From positions 20,352,501-20,416,500 of the forward strand of contig CM065397.1 of NCBI GenBank assembly GCA_033060915.1: a DNA stretch of 64,000 nucleotides, in the 5' to 3' direction. How positions within the stretch are numbered: position 1 is the first letter of the stretch; each line of letters begins with the position of its first letter. The notes under the pieces were generated by a model. The model made no database searches and was not told the DNA's origin. It saw only the letters and a list, made by a program, of their open reading frames with translations. A program made the translations under genes and the position numbers. Shown in pieces: positions 22,218-33,323 of this stretch. The stretch comes from Euryodendron excelsum. Taxonomy: Eukaryota; Streptophyta; Magnoliopsida; Ericales; Pentaphylacaceae.

Positions 22218-24583
22218 TGTAAACTCTCCATTTTTATTAGCTCGGTAGTCTCCAATCCATCTAGACTTGTATTCCAGTCGATATGAATGCATTCCAGTTC
22301 AAACCAGGTTTCCAAATATAATTCAGTCAATCGATCGCTTTGTAGGCATGTCCGACACAAATAGAGGTAAAATGACCAAAATGCCTTTGTGGCATTATTT
22401 GATCCAATTCTAGTGGGCACGTCTTCTCGAAGACGGTAAGTTCCCTTTTCAATCTCAATTCCAGTACAAATTAAGTCTAGCACGCCTTCCGAGAAAGTTG
22501 ATCCCTCAAGGCGGTAAGTCCATCCAATTTGGTACATTTTTCAAGAAAAATCTTCAGAATGGTAAGTCTCTTCAAGCCAATCGACTAAGACGAGACCCTA
22601 AGTCCTCGATATGGAAGAACGATCCACCTTTGGCGCCTGTTAGCCTGCCAATGAAGAAATGTTGGTTATTCAGCACGCCTTTCGAAAAAGCTTATTCCTC
22701 AGGCGATAAGTCCACCTAGCAGCATTTCAAGAACAGGCAGTCTCTGGAATGAATGCAAGCCGTTAGAGTGACGGAAACACTCGTAAACATCGCAACTGTT
22801 AGAGTGGCAGAAACACTCATAAACAGGTCGGCATTGGGAATTGCTAACAAACCCTATGTCACGGGACTACCATCAGAGTGATGGAAATACTCAAAACCCA
22901 GGTCAACACCAATGTCCACTAGCCCACTCCAGTGAAAAATAACCAAACTGCCCCCAGGGCCATTTTTGACACATTTCTCAAGAAAGTACCTAAGTCCTCA
23001 AGAACGGTAAGTCCACCCTTCCAAGATTGTCCTAAAGAAAATCCGGTATGATTAGGTGCCTTCTAATCGGTTTTGGGCCAATTTCGAGACCCTCCGGTCT
23101 AAATGACCATTTTGCCCCTAGGCATCCGAGCGCCCTAGGAACCACACCGGCTTTGGGTATCAAACCGGTAACCACCCGGGGATGCTTCTGATAGTATCCC
23201 CAGCCTTCCGATGCATTTCTGGATCATTCCGAGTCAGTTCCGGCAAACTTGGTACAAAATGACCGTTTTGCCCCTAGTGGGCCGATCACCTTTTCTAACC
23301 ACATTGGCTCTGGGTATCAAACCGGTAACCTCCTGGAGCATTCTAGCTAATGTTTCCAAGCCTCAAGTCTTTTTCTGGAACATTCCAAGTCCATCCCGAT
23401 AGCTTTCTGGCCTGAGTGATCGTTTTGCCCCTAATGACCCGATCAACCCTTTTAAAAAATCCTAACATCATTTTTTAAGTCTACTACCCCCGAGACACTA
23501 TTCTAAGGGTTCCTATCCCTTTCCGACCTTCTGGGTCATTCTCGACTCTTTAAATCATTCCCAGACCTTTCAGAGTGACTCCTAGTGAAGTTAGGCTAAA
23601 AATTGCATGATAGTCACTAGTACAGGCGCCCAATGGTTAGAATTTTTCCATGGTTAGAATCGTTTTAGGAAAGTAGAATATTTTTAGAGACTTGCAAAAG
23701 TCTACATTCAAATCCTCTTTTTGAAATTATTTTTTAAATCCTCTACAAAAATCTCTTTACAAATCCACTTTCTAAACCTTCTTTTCAAATCCCTTTCCTA
23801 AAAAATTCTCTTTCCAAAAAGCCCTCTTTCCAAAAACTCTCCTCAAAATTTTTATTTTCTAAAAACACTCTTCAAGTTTCCCTCCTAGAAATTCCCTTCA
23901 AAAGATTTACTTTTCAAAAATCTCTTTCCTAAAAACTCTCCCTTCAAAGATCTATTTTCCAAAACCACTTTTTCTTGGAGTCCAAGTTAAGCCCTAGAGC
24001 CAATGATTAGGAAACCCTAATTTTCTTTCCTAAAACATGATTTCCAATCTTGCCTCAATACCTAGGTTTCCAAAACTTCCTTTTTACATCAAAAGCATCA
24101 ATTTTCAAAACTTATTTTCTTCATCATATCATAGACTTCCAAATCTAGAATTTCTAAAACTTCCCCTTCTAATTCCATTTAGAAAACTAGATCCAATCCT
24201 CCGTTTTTGGAAATAAAATCAAATCATCTCTTTTTGCAAATAAAAATCCAATCTTTTATTTTAGGAAATAGAAGTCAAATCTTTCCTAATTCAAATCTTT
24301 CCTAATCCAAATCTTTCCTAATTCTAACCTTTCCTAATTCCATACCTTTCCAAATCTTAACTTTCTAAAGTCTAAATTTTTCATTCTTTCTTAAACTCAA
24401 ATCCTTCCTAAACTTCAAGTGTTTCTAAAACTCAAACTTTCAAACATTTTCTAATTTTGAACTTTGCTTTCCAAATCTTTCCAAATTTTAAACTTTCTAA
24501 ATTTCAAAAATCAAACTTTTTTTAATTCAAATCTTCCAAAACTTAACTCTTTCTTAACAAGGAAACTTTCCAAATTCGACACT
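22218..24583 (+). mobile_element. E2 3' LTR, first part, with about 1-kb internal deletion
   Basis: It starts TGTAAACTCTCC and holds the U3 repeats. At about 23632 (..ACAGGCGCCCAA|TGGTTAGAAT) it jumps from the end of U3 to the R/U5 region. Against E3 (about 8816 to 9808) about 1 kb is missing: hairpin cluster, TATA box and leader. This LTR copy therefore has no visible promoter. It is interrupted at 24583 by E4. Confidence 0.85.
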
Positions 24584-24749
24584 TGTAAGCACCCCATTTT
24601 TGCCGGCTCGGCAATCTCGGACCCAATCGGATCCAATTTTCAAATATCACTACACATGCAAACCTAAGACGGATCTTTCAAACTCCAATCCAGTCAACTG
24701 GTCTCTTCTCGGGTCCACAAGGTCCCGATGGAGCCATAAGCACCATCAT

Positions 24750-25085
24750 TCTAGGCAGCTTTCCAGACCGAGTGGTCTCGGGAACCAACGCTATCCAGGT
24801 AGCTTCCCGAGATCGAGTGATCTCGGGAACCAACACCTCATCAAGTTCCAGACGGTTCACTTCTGGCAACTACTAGCCCACCAATGTAGAATGTCCGTCA
24901 TCTAGTAGTTCTTCAAGACTAGGCGTTCTCAGAGGCCAACACCACCCTCACAGGTAGCTTTCTGAGACCAGGCGTTCTTAGGAACCAACACCACCGTACA
25001 GGTAGCTCTCTGAGACCGGGCGGTCTCAGGGACCAACACTGCATAGGTAGTTTTCTGAGGCCAGGCAACATCGAAAATCAACACC
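24750..25085 (+). repeat. Hairpin-forming repeat array in E4
   Basis: About six degenerate copies of AGGTAGCTTTCTGAGACC..GGTCTCAGGGACCAACAC. Some contain perfect inverted repeats, for example CCCGAGATC-GAGT-GATCTCGGG and CTGAGACC-GGGC-GGTCTCAG. Confidence 0.8.
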
Positions 25086-25584
25086 TACGTCAACACCGGC
25101 GCCTGCCAGCCTAACTCGGTGAAAAATGACCAAACCTGCCCTTTGGGCCTCCGAGCAAATTTTGGGAAAGCTCAAAATCTCTCAAAACGGTAAGTCCACT
25201 CTTCTAAAGTGCTACTAAGCGTTTAGGCGTACCCCGCACGCCATTCAATCCAATTCTGATCCCATTCCAGCTAATTCTGGTCAAAATAACCGTTTTGCCC
25301 CTAAACGCCCCAGCACTGCACAAACCCCACCGAATGGTAAAAGATTGCCCCGAAGCCATCCTTGAACAACCCGACACACTTAACATCACACTCCGATCCA
25401 TTTATGACCATTTCCAACCAAACCCAATCGAAATGACTATTTTGCCCCTAACGACCAGAACGCACCCCAAAACAACACCAGTTTCAGAATTTTGAACAGT
25501 GAGGCATGTCATAAACCCCTATTTAACCTGACAAAGACCTTACGACACTAAACGTCCTCGACTTGATAAAATTTTCCCTGAGCG

Positions 25585-26030
25585 TCTCACAAACGCTCTG
25601 CCAGGATTGCTTTTTCTCCCGATTCTCTAGTTATAACGCACCATCAAATGACTTGAGAAATGCGTAAACTGCGGAATTCCCGAAAGCTCATCCGTAGATC
25701 TTTCCATTGATACGGCTCGATCGGATAGATCACTTTCCAAAGCTCCTCATCGTATGGCTCAAAAACTGCAACTTTCAACAACCCCTGGAACATCCCGCAA
25801 ACACTCCGTCGAGGTTGACTTTTTCCCCGATTCCCTGATAATAATGCACCGTCAAACGACTTAAGAAATGCGTAAATTAGGGAATTCCCTAAAGTACTTC
25901 CAGAGTACCTTCCATTGGTATGGTCAGATCAAAGAGATCACTTCCTGAAGGCCTCGATCATGCAGCACAAAAATGGCTACTTTCAAGCCCCCACGGAGCG
26001 TATCACAAACGCTCCGCAGAAATATCATTT
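25585..26030 (+). repeat. About 208-bp direct duplication in E4
   Basis: The block CCGATTCTCTAGTTATAACG..GAAATGCGTAAA (from about 25619) recurs at about 25827 as CCGATTCCCTGATAATAATG..GAAATGCGTAAA. A partial third copy (CACAAACGCTCCGCAG) starts near 26000. Confidence 0.7.
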
Positions 26031-26359
26031 TATGCACATTTCTTAAGACGATATCTCACACTTCCGAATACTATTCTAACTTCCCAAAAACATGAAAGTT
26101 CACAAGAAACCGTAAGAAAACATCGTGGGTGCAACTGATTCTCCCGAAACCTTTTTGATTAGCTCAATTATCAAGACAGAGTTTAAACGAACTCTTTTGG
26201 TGACAGAGCATATGCTACATGCTCCCAGATTTTGATCAAATCGACCAAATTTCGATCAACCATCGAGATTTAGCCAGTATAATGAGTGCCACATGGCATT
26301 CTGCCACTAGAATAGTACCGGCGCATGTCCTACATGCGTTAGTGTCCAAAAGTTTTGCC

Positions 26360-26370
26360 TATAAATACCA
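26360..26370 (+). promoter_or_regulatory. TATA box of E4
   Basis: CTATAAATACC lies about 1.78 kb into the LTR, like the other family TATA boxes. The GGCGCC hairpin cluster found upstream of the TATA in E1-E3 is not evident here. Confidence 0.7.
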
Positions 26371-27119
26371 GCACCCCCCTTTGCATATTCCATCTCCGAA
26401 ATTGATGCGAAGCTTTGCTGAAACTGCTCCTGAACCTCGAATCTCTACATATATTCCACTCCAACACTTAGGCTAGATTCCACCTCCCTCAAGCCCATAC
26501 ACTTCACTTACATAGCCTTATACACCATTAAACCCCTCCATCCAGCCCCTTAAGCCTACTAGAAACCTTCCAAGCTCAAGTCAAGACATCCATTGAAGAT
26601 TATAAGTGTGTTGAAGGCAAAAGGTGGTATCTCTTTTACATTTTATCTTTCCCCCACTCTTTTCTTCTCCCTTCTAGCTTACTTAGGCTATTCTATATTT
26701 TAATCCCTATCTTCAACCCCTCTTTCTTACATGCTTGAGCCAAGAAGGCTCTTAGTTCATGCGTAGGGAAAAGCTAGTGGGAGCCGTGTAGGGAGATCTC
26801 TCATTAGGCTATTTGAAGATGGTATAGCCTAGGAGCCCCTTGTTTATGTGGTGTAGCCTAAAGCCTTGTATGTATTCATGGCCTCCTTGCATTTTGCTAA
26901 CTTGATCATGTCTTATGTGCTTGGCTTCATTTTCATGTTTCTAACTATGTTCCACAAAGCTTGTATTATTCTTATTTCCATATCATTTTCAAGTTTAATA
27001 TTCCTCTTAAAATGGTTCCAAGAGTTGGCTACTTGAAAGTTTAGCTTGAGACCTTAAAAGCCATGTCCTAAGAAATCCCCCATTAACCCCTAACTCACAC
27101 TTGTGCATCATTGCATTCC

Positions 27120-27440
27120 AACTTGTGTAAAAATAGCTCTGAAAATCTATAATTCCTAAGGTTTCTATCCTTTCAAGTTTAGTGGTTGAAATGGCTCCCA
27201 TAGAGCCCTCTCTTGAGTGGTCTCCCTTTTGTATTGGCCATAAGAGCCCTAAATTGTTAGGATGGCTTCCTTCTCTTTTGTTCTTGCACAAAAAATGATT
27301 TTTAAACTCTTTGATTTCTAAGGTTTCTATTCTCTCAAGTTTAGTGGTTGGGATGGCCCCATGGAACCCTCTCTTGAGTGGTCTCCCCCTTTACATTGGC
27401 CACAGGAACCTTAACTTGTTAGAATGGTTTCCTTTGAAAA
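27120..27440 (+). repeat. About 162-bp tandem duplication in E4
   Basis: AAGGTTTCTATCCTTTCAAG (27158) recurs as AAGGTTTCTATTCTCTCAAG (27320), followed in both by TTTAGTGGTTG..CCCTCTCTTGAGTGGTC. Confidence 0.8.
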
Positions 27441-27744
27441 ATGGTTTTCAAAACTTCATTATCTCCATCTTTATATTAACAATGGTTTCTCAAAAGTTGT
27501 CATCATTTTGACCATTGAAATCCCCACTCTTGTTAAGATAATGGTTATAATGGCCTTAAGGAAACCTTTTTTGAAATGGTTTTCAAACACCAACTATATA
27601 AACCATACTCTTGGCTAGAGTCAAATTTTTATGGAAATGATCTTTAAAAAGGTTGTCTACCAAAATCCTTTGCATAACAAGACTTGTTTTTCCAAAACTT
27701 TATTTTCGAATGCATAAAATCACATTTCAAAACCATCTTCAATT

Positions 27745-28060
27745 CAAACCTAAGTTAACCCAACCCTAGGTTAACTTAACCCTAGGTTAACCTGACCCTA
27801 GTTATCCAACTCTAGGTTAACTTGACCCTAGTTATCTCAACCCTAGGTTAACTTGACCCTAGTTACTCAACCCTAAGTTAACTTAACCCTAGTTGTCCAA
27901 CCTTAGGTTAACTTGACCTTAGTTATCCAACCCTAGGTTAACCAAACCCATGTTAGTTAACCCAAAGTCACTTTAACCCTAGGTTAGCCTAACCCGAGTT
28001 AGTTAACCTTAGGTCACCCCTAACCTTAGACCAACCCAATCTAGGTTAGTATGCTTCAAG
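27745..28060 (+). repeat. CCCTAGGTTAAC degenerate tandem array in E4
   Basis: About ten degenerate units of roughly 30 bp alternate AACCCTAGGTTAACTTGACC and CTAGTTATCC. The motif is rich in GTTAAC and CCTAGG palindromes. Confidence 0.8.
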
Positions 28061-29322
28061 GTTCTAACTCATGGACCCCTTTTTAAATCATCTTTCAATT
28101 CAAAACTATTCCCATACCCCATTTTTCAAAAACCTCCCACTCTCTTAAGATTAACTCTATAACCATTTCAAATGCCCCCACACTCTATCTTCAATGTGTT
28201 CTAAAAAATGTCATCAAGAACTCACAACCCTAAGGTGTCCCTACCATTTCCATGGTTAGGGATTCCAAAGGAAGGTGATATATCAAGAACAACCTCCAAG
28301 GTTGTCCATATTGGAGTTCCAAAGCCCTAGGTCTTCCCAAAAACCATTTTCGAAAACTTTCTAACACTCCAAAATCATACCTCCAAGGTTTTCAAAACAT
28401 AACTACAAAACATTTTCAAAGCTCTCATGAGTTATTCCAAAGCATTTCCAAAAATCCCTTGAGTTTTCTTGAAAACATTTCAAAATACTTCAAAACTCCT
28501 TTTCAAGAATTTCAAAACACTCCAATATTCAATTTCAAATCAAAACTCTGAAGTTCTCTTTTTTCAAAGACCACAAAGTGTCTTCAAACTTTTCCAAAGA
28601 TCACAAAGTGTCTTCAAACTTTCCAAAGGCCTTAATGTGCCTATTTTCCATCGGACTCTTGCCCGAACTACGAATGACCTGATTCTCGCCAAATAAGATA
28701 TGTAGGCAACCTAAAATGGTACGGTCATAACTTCTAATTCAATTCCAATCCTTTTTTCAAAACTTTCAATAAATTCAAAGTTCTTATTCAAACTCCTTCA
28801 AAACTCCCGTGTTTTCAACCCTCTTCCCAAAACTTGCGTCATGCATCATTTATCCACAAAGTGATGATTAAACCCCGTTTTCAAAACTCTAAGGTGGATG
28901 TTAAGTGGATAATGGTAACCGATTATTCTAGTGAGTGAATAAAGGGTGATTAGACATGTAGGTACCGAAATAGCGGGGTAGGGTGATAATCTTAGGATAT
29001 CTTCCCTACATGTAACCAACCCCCGGACCACAGATTTCTGTTTCCAAATGTTGCCAAACAACTTATTTTCTTAAAAACCCTCTCTTGAGAGGATTTTCAA
29101 AATCTTTTTCAAAAACTTTAAGTGTAATCTTCAGATTAACACTTAGTTTAGGTGACCTAACTCACCTTAATCAAGTTAGGTGGCAACTCCTATTTTTCTA
29201 AAAAGCCCTTAATCAAACCAATTTTCAAACTTAGTCGCACTTGTCCTTCTAGACAGAATTCCATACTTTAGTCTCCGAGCCGAAAGGACCTTGGACTCCA
29301 AAAATTAGGGCGACACAACACT

Positions 29323-30850
29323 TTCTTAAGTTGAAACTTTCTTAATTCAAAACTTTCTAATTTCAAAACTTTTCCTAAATTTTAAACTTTCCAAAAATGA
29401 AACTTTCTTATTTTGAAACTTTCCTAAATCCGAGATTTCCTAAATTCAATCTTTCTTAAACTCCAACTCTCCATGTTTTCTAAATCAAACTTTCCAATCA
29501 AATATTTCTTAAATCTTAAGTCTTTTCTAAGTCCTATCTTTCCTAGTTCTAGGTTTCTTAAAACCAAACTTTCCAAAATCAAGCTTTTCAAGTTCAAGTC
29601 ACATTCAATTCAATTACATGCTTCAACCCTAGGTTACTCTAAGTCCTAAGATGTCTAGACCCTAGTTCGACCCTAACCCTAAAGTTAGGGAGCTTCCAAC
29701 TCTTCTCCAAAAATTATTTTCCAAATCGAGATGGTTTTCCAAACTTCAATTCAAGTCAAAATGTTTTCAAATCTCAATCTTTCCAAATCAAGTCCAAGTT
29801 TTTCTTCTAAGTTCTATCCTTCCAAATCAAAATCAATTTCAAAACCTCAAGCTCAATTTCAAATCAAAGTCAATTCCAAGTTCAATTTCGAATCTTCTAT
29901 TCAAAGTTCAAATCAAACCCTTCTTCAAATCAAATCTCTTTTTCAAATCAAACTCTTTTCAAATCAAGTTTTCTATCAGACTCTTGTCCGAACTATGATT
30001 GATCTAATTCCCGAAAGGGATACGTAGGTAATCCTCATAGGTGCGGTCACAACCTTTTTCAAGCTTCTATTTTCATAACCTTTTTCAAACTTTCAATTTC
30101 ACAACTTTTCTTAAGTTTCCAATTCCATAGTTTATTTTCAAACTTTCAATTCCATGATCTATTTCAAGTTTTTAATTCAAAAATCAATTTTCAAATCTCT
30201 ATTTCCAATTTCTAAAACTTTATTTCAAAATCAAACCTATCTTTTTAAATCCATTTAAAATCAAATCAAGTTCTTTTTAAATCTATTTTCAAAATCAATG
30301 TCTTTTCTTGCACTTGCATATTATGCATCATGTCAAACTTCTTTCAAAGTTCTTTTCTACAAGTAGATAGTTTTGGATATTTATTAATCAAAACCTCTAA
30401 TGAGTGAACCTGAGGTGAATATATATGTAGGTACCACAAGGGCGGGGTAGGGTGATGGCTTAGTGCGTCTTCCTTACACGTAACCAACCTCCAAACCTAG
30501 ATCACTATTTTCAAATACCAAATGGAGTTATTTTCAAAAAAGGGCTTAAATATTTTCAAAGGTTGCCAAACAACCTATTTTCTTAAAAACCCTCTCTTAA
30601 GGATGTATTTCAAAACTTTTTTCAAGAATCCTAAGTGTAATCTTCGAATTGTGCTTAGTTTTAGGTGATCTAACTCACCTTAATCAAGTTAGGTGGCGAC
30701 TCTAAATTGTTTTCCAAAAGCTCTTTATTCAAAATCAATTTTCAATTTAAACTTAGTCGCACTCGTTCTTCTAGGAGGATGAGTTCTAACGAGAGAGCAC
30801 TATATTTTTCTCACTTGTCTTTTTCGGGTGCAAAAAATCGGAGCACGACA
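29323..30850 (+). mobile_element. E2 3' LTR, second part
   Basis: It resumes after E4 and aligns with 12905-14375 to the LTR end ..CGACA (30850). The E1 leader continues directly afterwards. Confidence 0.85.
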
Positions 30851-31390
30851 ATAGCGTACATTTCAAGATATCTCATGAAGAGGGACCATAATCCCTCTAT
30901 GCTCATAGAGATAGGGTTGCCAAGAAAACAAGGGGCAACCAAAAAGCAAGGTTTCTCAATGGCATCATTAACGTCAAACTCAAGGAAGGTGAATCCGAAG
31001 ACTCAAGAGTAGATTAGGATTTAAAATGTAAAAGTAAACAGGTGAAAATCGCAAGGAAAATGTCCCCCCTCCCATTATTAAAATGTATTTCGATTTTTCT
31101 GTATTCAAAGTCAAAGTTCAATGTACTCTTCTATTTTTTGTGTGAATGAATGAATGTATGTTCTTAATCGATGGTAAGGTATCTGCATACAAGGGCAGAT
31201 CCCTTATCTCCAAAAAGTAAGCCAAATGCATTATGTTTCTAAATATCAAACACTAACTTGTGGCTTGCATCTTTGTTTTCCTTTTACTTTCTTTTTTTTG
31301 TTCACAAAAACTACACCATAGAAAGTCATCATTGCTTCCAAGAAAGATCAGCATCCACCAAGAGACCCAATCATTACATGGCAAAGAGCT
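30851..31390 (+). mobile_element. E1 leader, continued
   Basis: Starts with TSD copy ATAGC, then GTACATTTCAAG..GAGGGACC, collinear with E2 15375-15760. It is non-coding and leads to the gag remnant. Confidence 0.75.
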
Positions 31391-33323
31391 TTGCTAATGG
31401 CAGCCAACCTTGATGAGACTACCCCGGTCTCACGAGAAGAAGTCAACGAGATGAGAACTAAGATCGATGAAATGTTCAAGCTTCAACCCTATCATCATCC
31501 ACAGCCATCCCCAAAGACTCTGAAATTGCCAACCCTAGAACCTTGCTCCAATATGACACAAAGGGAAAAAACAAAAAGTACTCCAAGGGGGCCAACATCA
31601 AAGAAGAAAAAACTATACTGCTCTCGCCTACTGTGAAAAGAGCTCCCCTAGACTCTCTTAGTTTGAAAATTCAAGGGTTGGAAGACTCACTGCGAAGCCT
31701 CCATGACCATGACACCTTTGGGCTTACCTCATATGATGAGCTACGCTTCTTCCCAGATCATCCAAGATCGGCCAAGTTCAAAATGCTCGATTTTCAGAAG
31801 TACGATGGCATCGGTAACCTTATAGCCTACCTTCGCTTTTATGCTGGGGCATTAAGTGGTAGAAATGATGCAAAGCTTCTCATGCAACTTTTCCAACATA
31901 GTCTCTTTGGATCTGCCCTGTAATGATTCACCCAACTCGACTTAAGGAAGATCACAACTTGGATCGAACTAGTTAATGCATTCAAGGCCTAATATCGTCA
32001 CAACATAGATCTCACTTCTGACCAATGGTCCTTGATAATAATAAGTAAGGGAGAGAAAGAAAGCTTCAAGAGCTATGCTCTTAGATGGAGAGAAGCAGCA
32101 GCACGAGTCAATCCCCCTCTAGAAGAAAAAGGAGTATGTTTAACAATTCGGGCATATTTTTCATAGCATATACTATGAAAAGCTCTGCACAAGTGCAGGA
32201 AAAAGCTTCTTCGAGCTTATCATGCAAGAGGAGATGATAGAGAACGGTCTTAAGATGGGAAGGATTATGGATTCCTATACAAAAAGTGGAGAGAGTTCTG
32301 CCAACATAGCCAGAAAGGTGGCTACTGCAAGGGGGTAATCAAGAAAGAGAGTGAGGTGTCTACTATCTTGTCCATTAAACCACCATAATACCGTCCACCA
32401 CTCCAGTCACATCCTATATTAGCCTTATCCACTTTAACCATGCCCGCTTAAGCACCTAACTTTGGCCTTACTAGGGCATAACTTAACTTCAATAGGCCGG
32501 TCTAACGCATCCACACCTTTGGTTCCTTAGCCTACACCCAAACAGAAGCCTACCATAACCTTTTAAAGAACAACATACTAAAGCTCATACCGGCCCATCC
32601 ATTGCCAAGCCCTTAATCCCCGACCTTCAATGGCACCCACACTTGCAAATACCATTCAGGTGACCAAGGGTATGACATGAAAAGTTACTTCTCTCTTGAG
32701 CTTAAAATTCAAGACCTAATAGACAATAAGACCATTGACATACAACCGATGAACCTTACTTATGCTCCTAATGTAACCACATACCCTCTATCGGACCACA
32801 CTATTAACCTAGTACTAGAGGAAATAGAAGAAGGGGATGAACTATAGGAGATCTTGGTCAAGGATTATTTCAAGCGGATTGAGAAATTGATAAAGAAAAC
32901 GCATGGGAGGATGAATTCTCGTCATGCCCAATCTATTTCTATAATCCAAATGAAGTACATGGTCCCTTTGATTAGCCAGTTGAAGAGTCCAAACCCGTGG
33001 AGGAGACCCCTGCCAAAGACATGGCCGCTTATGGTTAGGGTGATGAATTCTTGCACCTTAAGTATGCTGCAGTTGAGCACCACTTATGGGAGAACCCTTG
33101 GCCCGTGACTGAATTTGACTATGAAGACATGGTTTGGGGCCTTAAGGAGCCAAAAGCATTGGTAAAGTTGTTCAAACTAGAAGGAGGTGAGCTGGCCCAC
33201 TTGTTTATCGAAAAAGTCGATGAGGTAACGAAGGAAAGCAGGGAAGTTAATAAAGCTGATAATTGCACCATCATTATCAACTCACCCAAAGCCCTAAAAG
33301 AAGCACTCGCTTGCCTCACCTAG
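31391..33323 (+). pseudogene. Decayed gag of E1 (Tat/Ogre-type)
   Basis: Structural capsid-type protein of the element. An N-terminal helical stretch (REEVNEMRTKIDEMFKLQP, about 31433-31489) is followed by a frameshift. The core then reads LDFQKYDGIGNLIAYLRFYA (about 31790), a double stop at 31921, FTQLDLRKITTW (31927), and about 32054 KGEKESFKSYALRWREAAAR. I recall the pattern KYDG..P..HL..Y, L.W...L, W.DL...F, SF..YA.RWRE from Tat/Ogre gags. A CKYHSG..GYDMKSY..LELKIQDLID stretch at about 32645 resembles the zinc-knuckle tail. The last ORF (33051-33323) is unassigned. No protease, reverse transcriptase or integrase follows, so E1 looks non-autonomous. Confidence 0.7.

Larger units (their letters stand above)
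24584..29317 (+). mobile_element. E4: 4.73-kb solo LTR, divergent subfamily
   Basis: It starts TGTAAGCACCCC and ends ..GGGCGACACA. ACACT flanks it on both sides (24579-24583 and 29318-29322), and removing it restores an ATTCGACACTTTCTTAAG-like sequence matching 12880-12905. No internal region or second LTR is present, so it is a solo LTR made by LTR-LTR recombination. It differs from the others by a hairpin array (24750-25085), about 208-bp and about 162-bp duplications, and a CTAGGTTAAC array. The TATA box is at 26360. Confidence 0.9.
4928..30850 (+). mobile_element. E2: complete nested giant-LTR element
   Basis: E2 is a relative of E1 inserted into the E1 leader. It starts TGTAAGCACTCC and ends ..GAGCACGACA. 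The flanks are ATAGT (4923-4927) and ATAGC (30851-30855), a TSD with one mismatch, and the E1 leader aligns across the gap. Its parts are 5' LTR 4928-7234 plus 12056-14375 (interrupted by E3), PBS 14378, internal 14376-22217, PPT 22201-22217, and 3' LTR 22218-24583 plus 29323-30850 (interrupted by E4). No gag or pol domain is recognisable in the internal region, so it is probably non-autonomous (LARD-like). Confidence 0.85.

Noticed and set aside
21998..22537. Minus-strand open frame of 179 codons
   Set aside because: It runs across the polypurine tract and LTR border, is not open in the E1 equivalent, and shows no known motif.
27745..28060. Interstitial telomere repeat
   Set aside because: The units are CCCTAGGTTAAC / CCCTAGTTA types of about 30 bp, not runs of CCCTAAA.
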